Shown: positions 4,985 through 5,002 of the stretch, in pieces
Layout of the letters: each line of letters begins with the position of its first letter
Position numbering within the stretch: the stretch's first letter is position 1
NCBI GenBank assembly: GCA_028689195.1
Contig: JAQTWR010000244.1
Coordinates: forward strand, 1-5,002
Direction of reading: 5' to 3'
DNA: 5,002 nucleotides
Origin: Anaerolineales bacterium
GTDB lineage: Bacteria > Chloroflexota > Anaerolineae > Anaerolineales > Villigracilaceae
The notes under the pieces: generated by a model
Told to the model about the DNA's origin: nothing
What the model saw: the letters and a program-made list of their open reading frames with translations, nothing else
The model's database searches: none
Position numbers and translations under genes: made by a program

Positions 4985-5002
4985 TTAAGCGTTTCTTGAC
5001 CG
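4985..5002 (-). CDS. Possible 3' end of a minus-strand gene (partial, unidentified)
   Basis: Reading inward from the right edge on the minus strand gives CGG TCA AGA AAC GCT TAA, a stop codon 4 nt before the terminator hairpin. Only five codons are visible, so no product can be named. The support is the position of the stop next to a terminator oriented for this strand. The other two frames run on into or through the hairpin. Confidence 0.3.
   Translation of the reverse strand, partial: RSRNA

Larger units (their letters stand above)
4638..5002. other. Gene-poor intergenic region rich in palindromes
   Basis: I see no complete gene in these 365 bases. From left to right: about 75 nt of unremarkable sequence, a perfect 20-nt palindrome (4717-4736), T-rich sequence, an imperfect palindromic repeat (4791-4886), a small hairpin ATTTTCT/AGAAAAT (4897-4903 with 4909-4915), and a strong terminator hairpin (4945-4980). 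The last bases may be the end of a minus-strand gene. Confidence 0.6.

Overview
The window looks like a piece of a Chloroflexota genome, most probably Anaerolineae-like. This is inferred from three things: Pro/Thr-rich 'TPTAT' linkers on surface proteins, a membrane Ser/Thr kinase fused to an anti-sigma-type sensor, and intergenic spaces packed with short palindromic repeats. GC content is moderate. No rRNA, tRNA, CRISPR array or transposase was seen.

Layout. (1) Positions 1-1416 (+) hold the C-terminal part of a transmembrane Ser/Thr protein kinase. It has an RskA-like domain and a duplicated His-rich, calcium-loop region outside the membrane, and is closed by a clear intrinsic terminator (1420-1453). 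(2) On the minus strand, 2610 down to 1507 is a two-gene unit: a flavin reductase-like protein, then an AMMECR1-family protein, 33 nt apart. It converges on the kinase gene. (3) The divergent spacer 2611-2831 carries a sigma70-type promoter for the flavin reductase, a MITE-like palindromic element with inverted ends and a possible 8-bp target duplication, and an extended -10 box in front of the next gene. (4) On the plus strand, 2832-4637 is a second two-gene unit: a membrane-anchored C39-like cysteine peptidase with C-terminal TPRs, then a PlsC-type lysophospholipid acyltransferase 6 nt downstream. (5) 4638-5002 has no complete gene. It holds a perfect 20-nt palindrome, a larger imperfect palindromic repeat and a strong hairpin terminator that fits best with a gene entering from the right on the minus strand.

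How the genes fit together. The kinase is a signalling protein with an external sensor. The flavin reductase and AMMECR1 protein are probably co-transcribed but have no obvious shared pathway. The C39-TPR protein and the acyltransferase are probably translationally coupled and both act at the membrane. Both unit-leading genes (2610 minus and 2832 plus) lack a Shine-Dalgarno and have a -10 box placed so that transcription would begin at or within a few bases of the ATG, whereas both second genes have an SD. That contrast suggests leaderless mRNAs for the first genes. No complete, clearly new multi-gene system is evident. The most unusual items are the kinase sensor region, the C39-TPR/acyltransferase pair and the MITE-like spacer.
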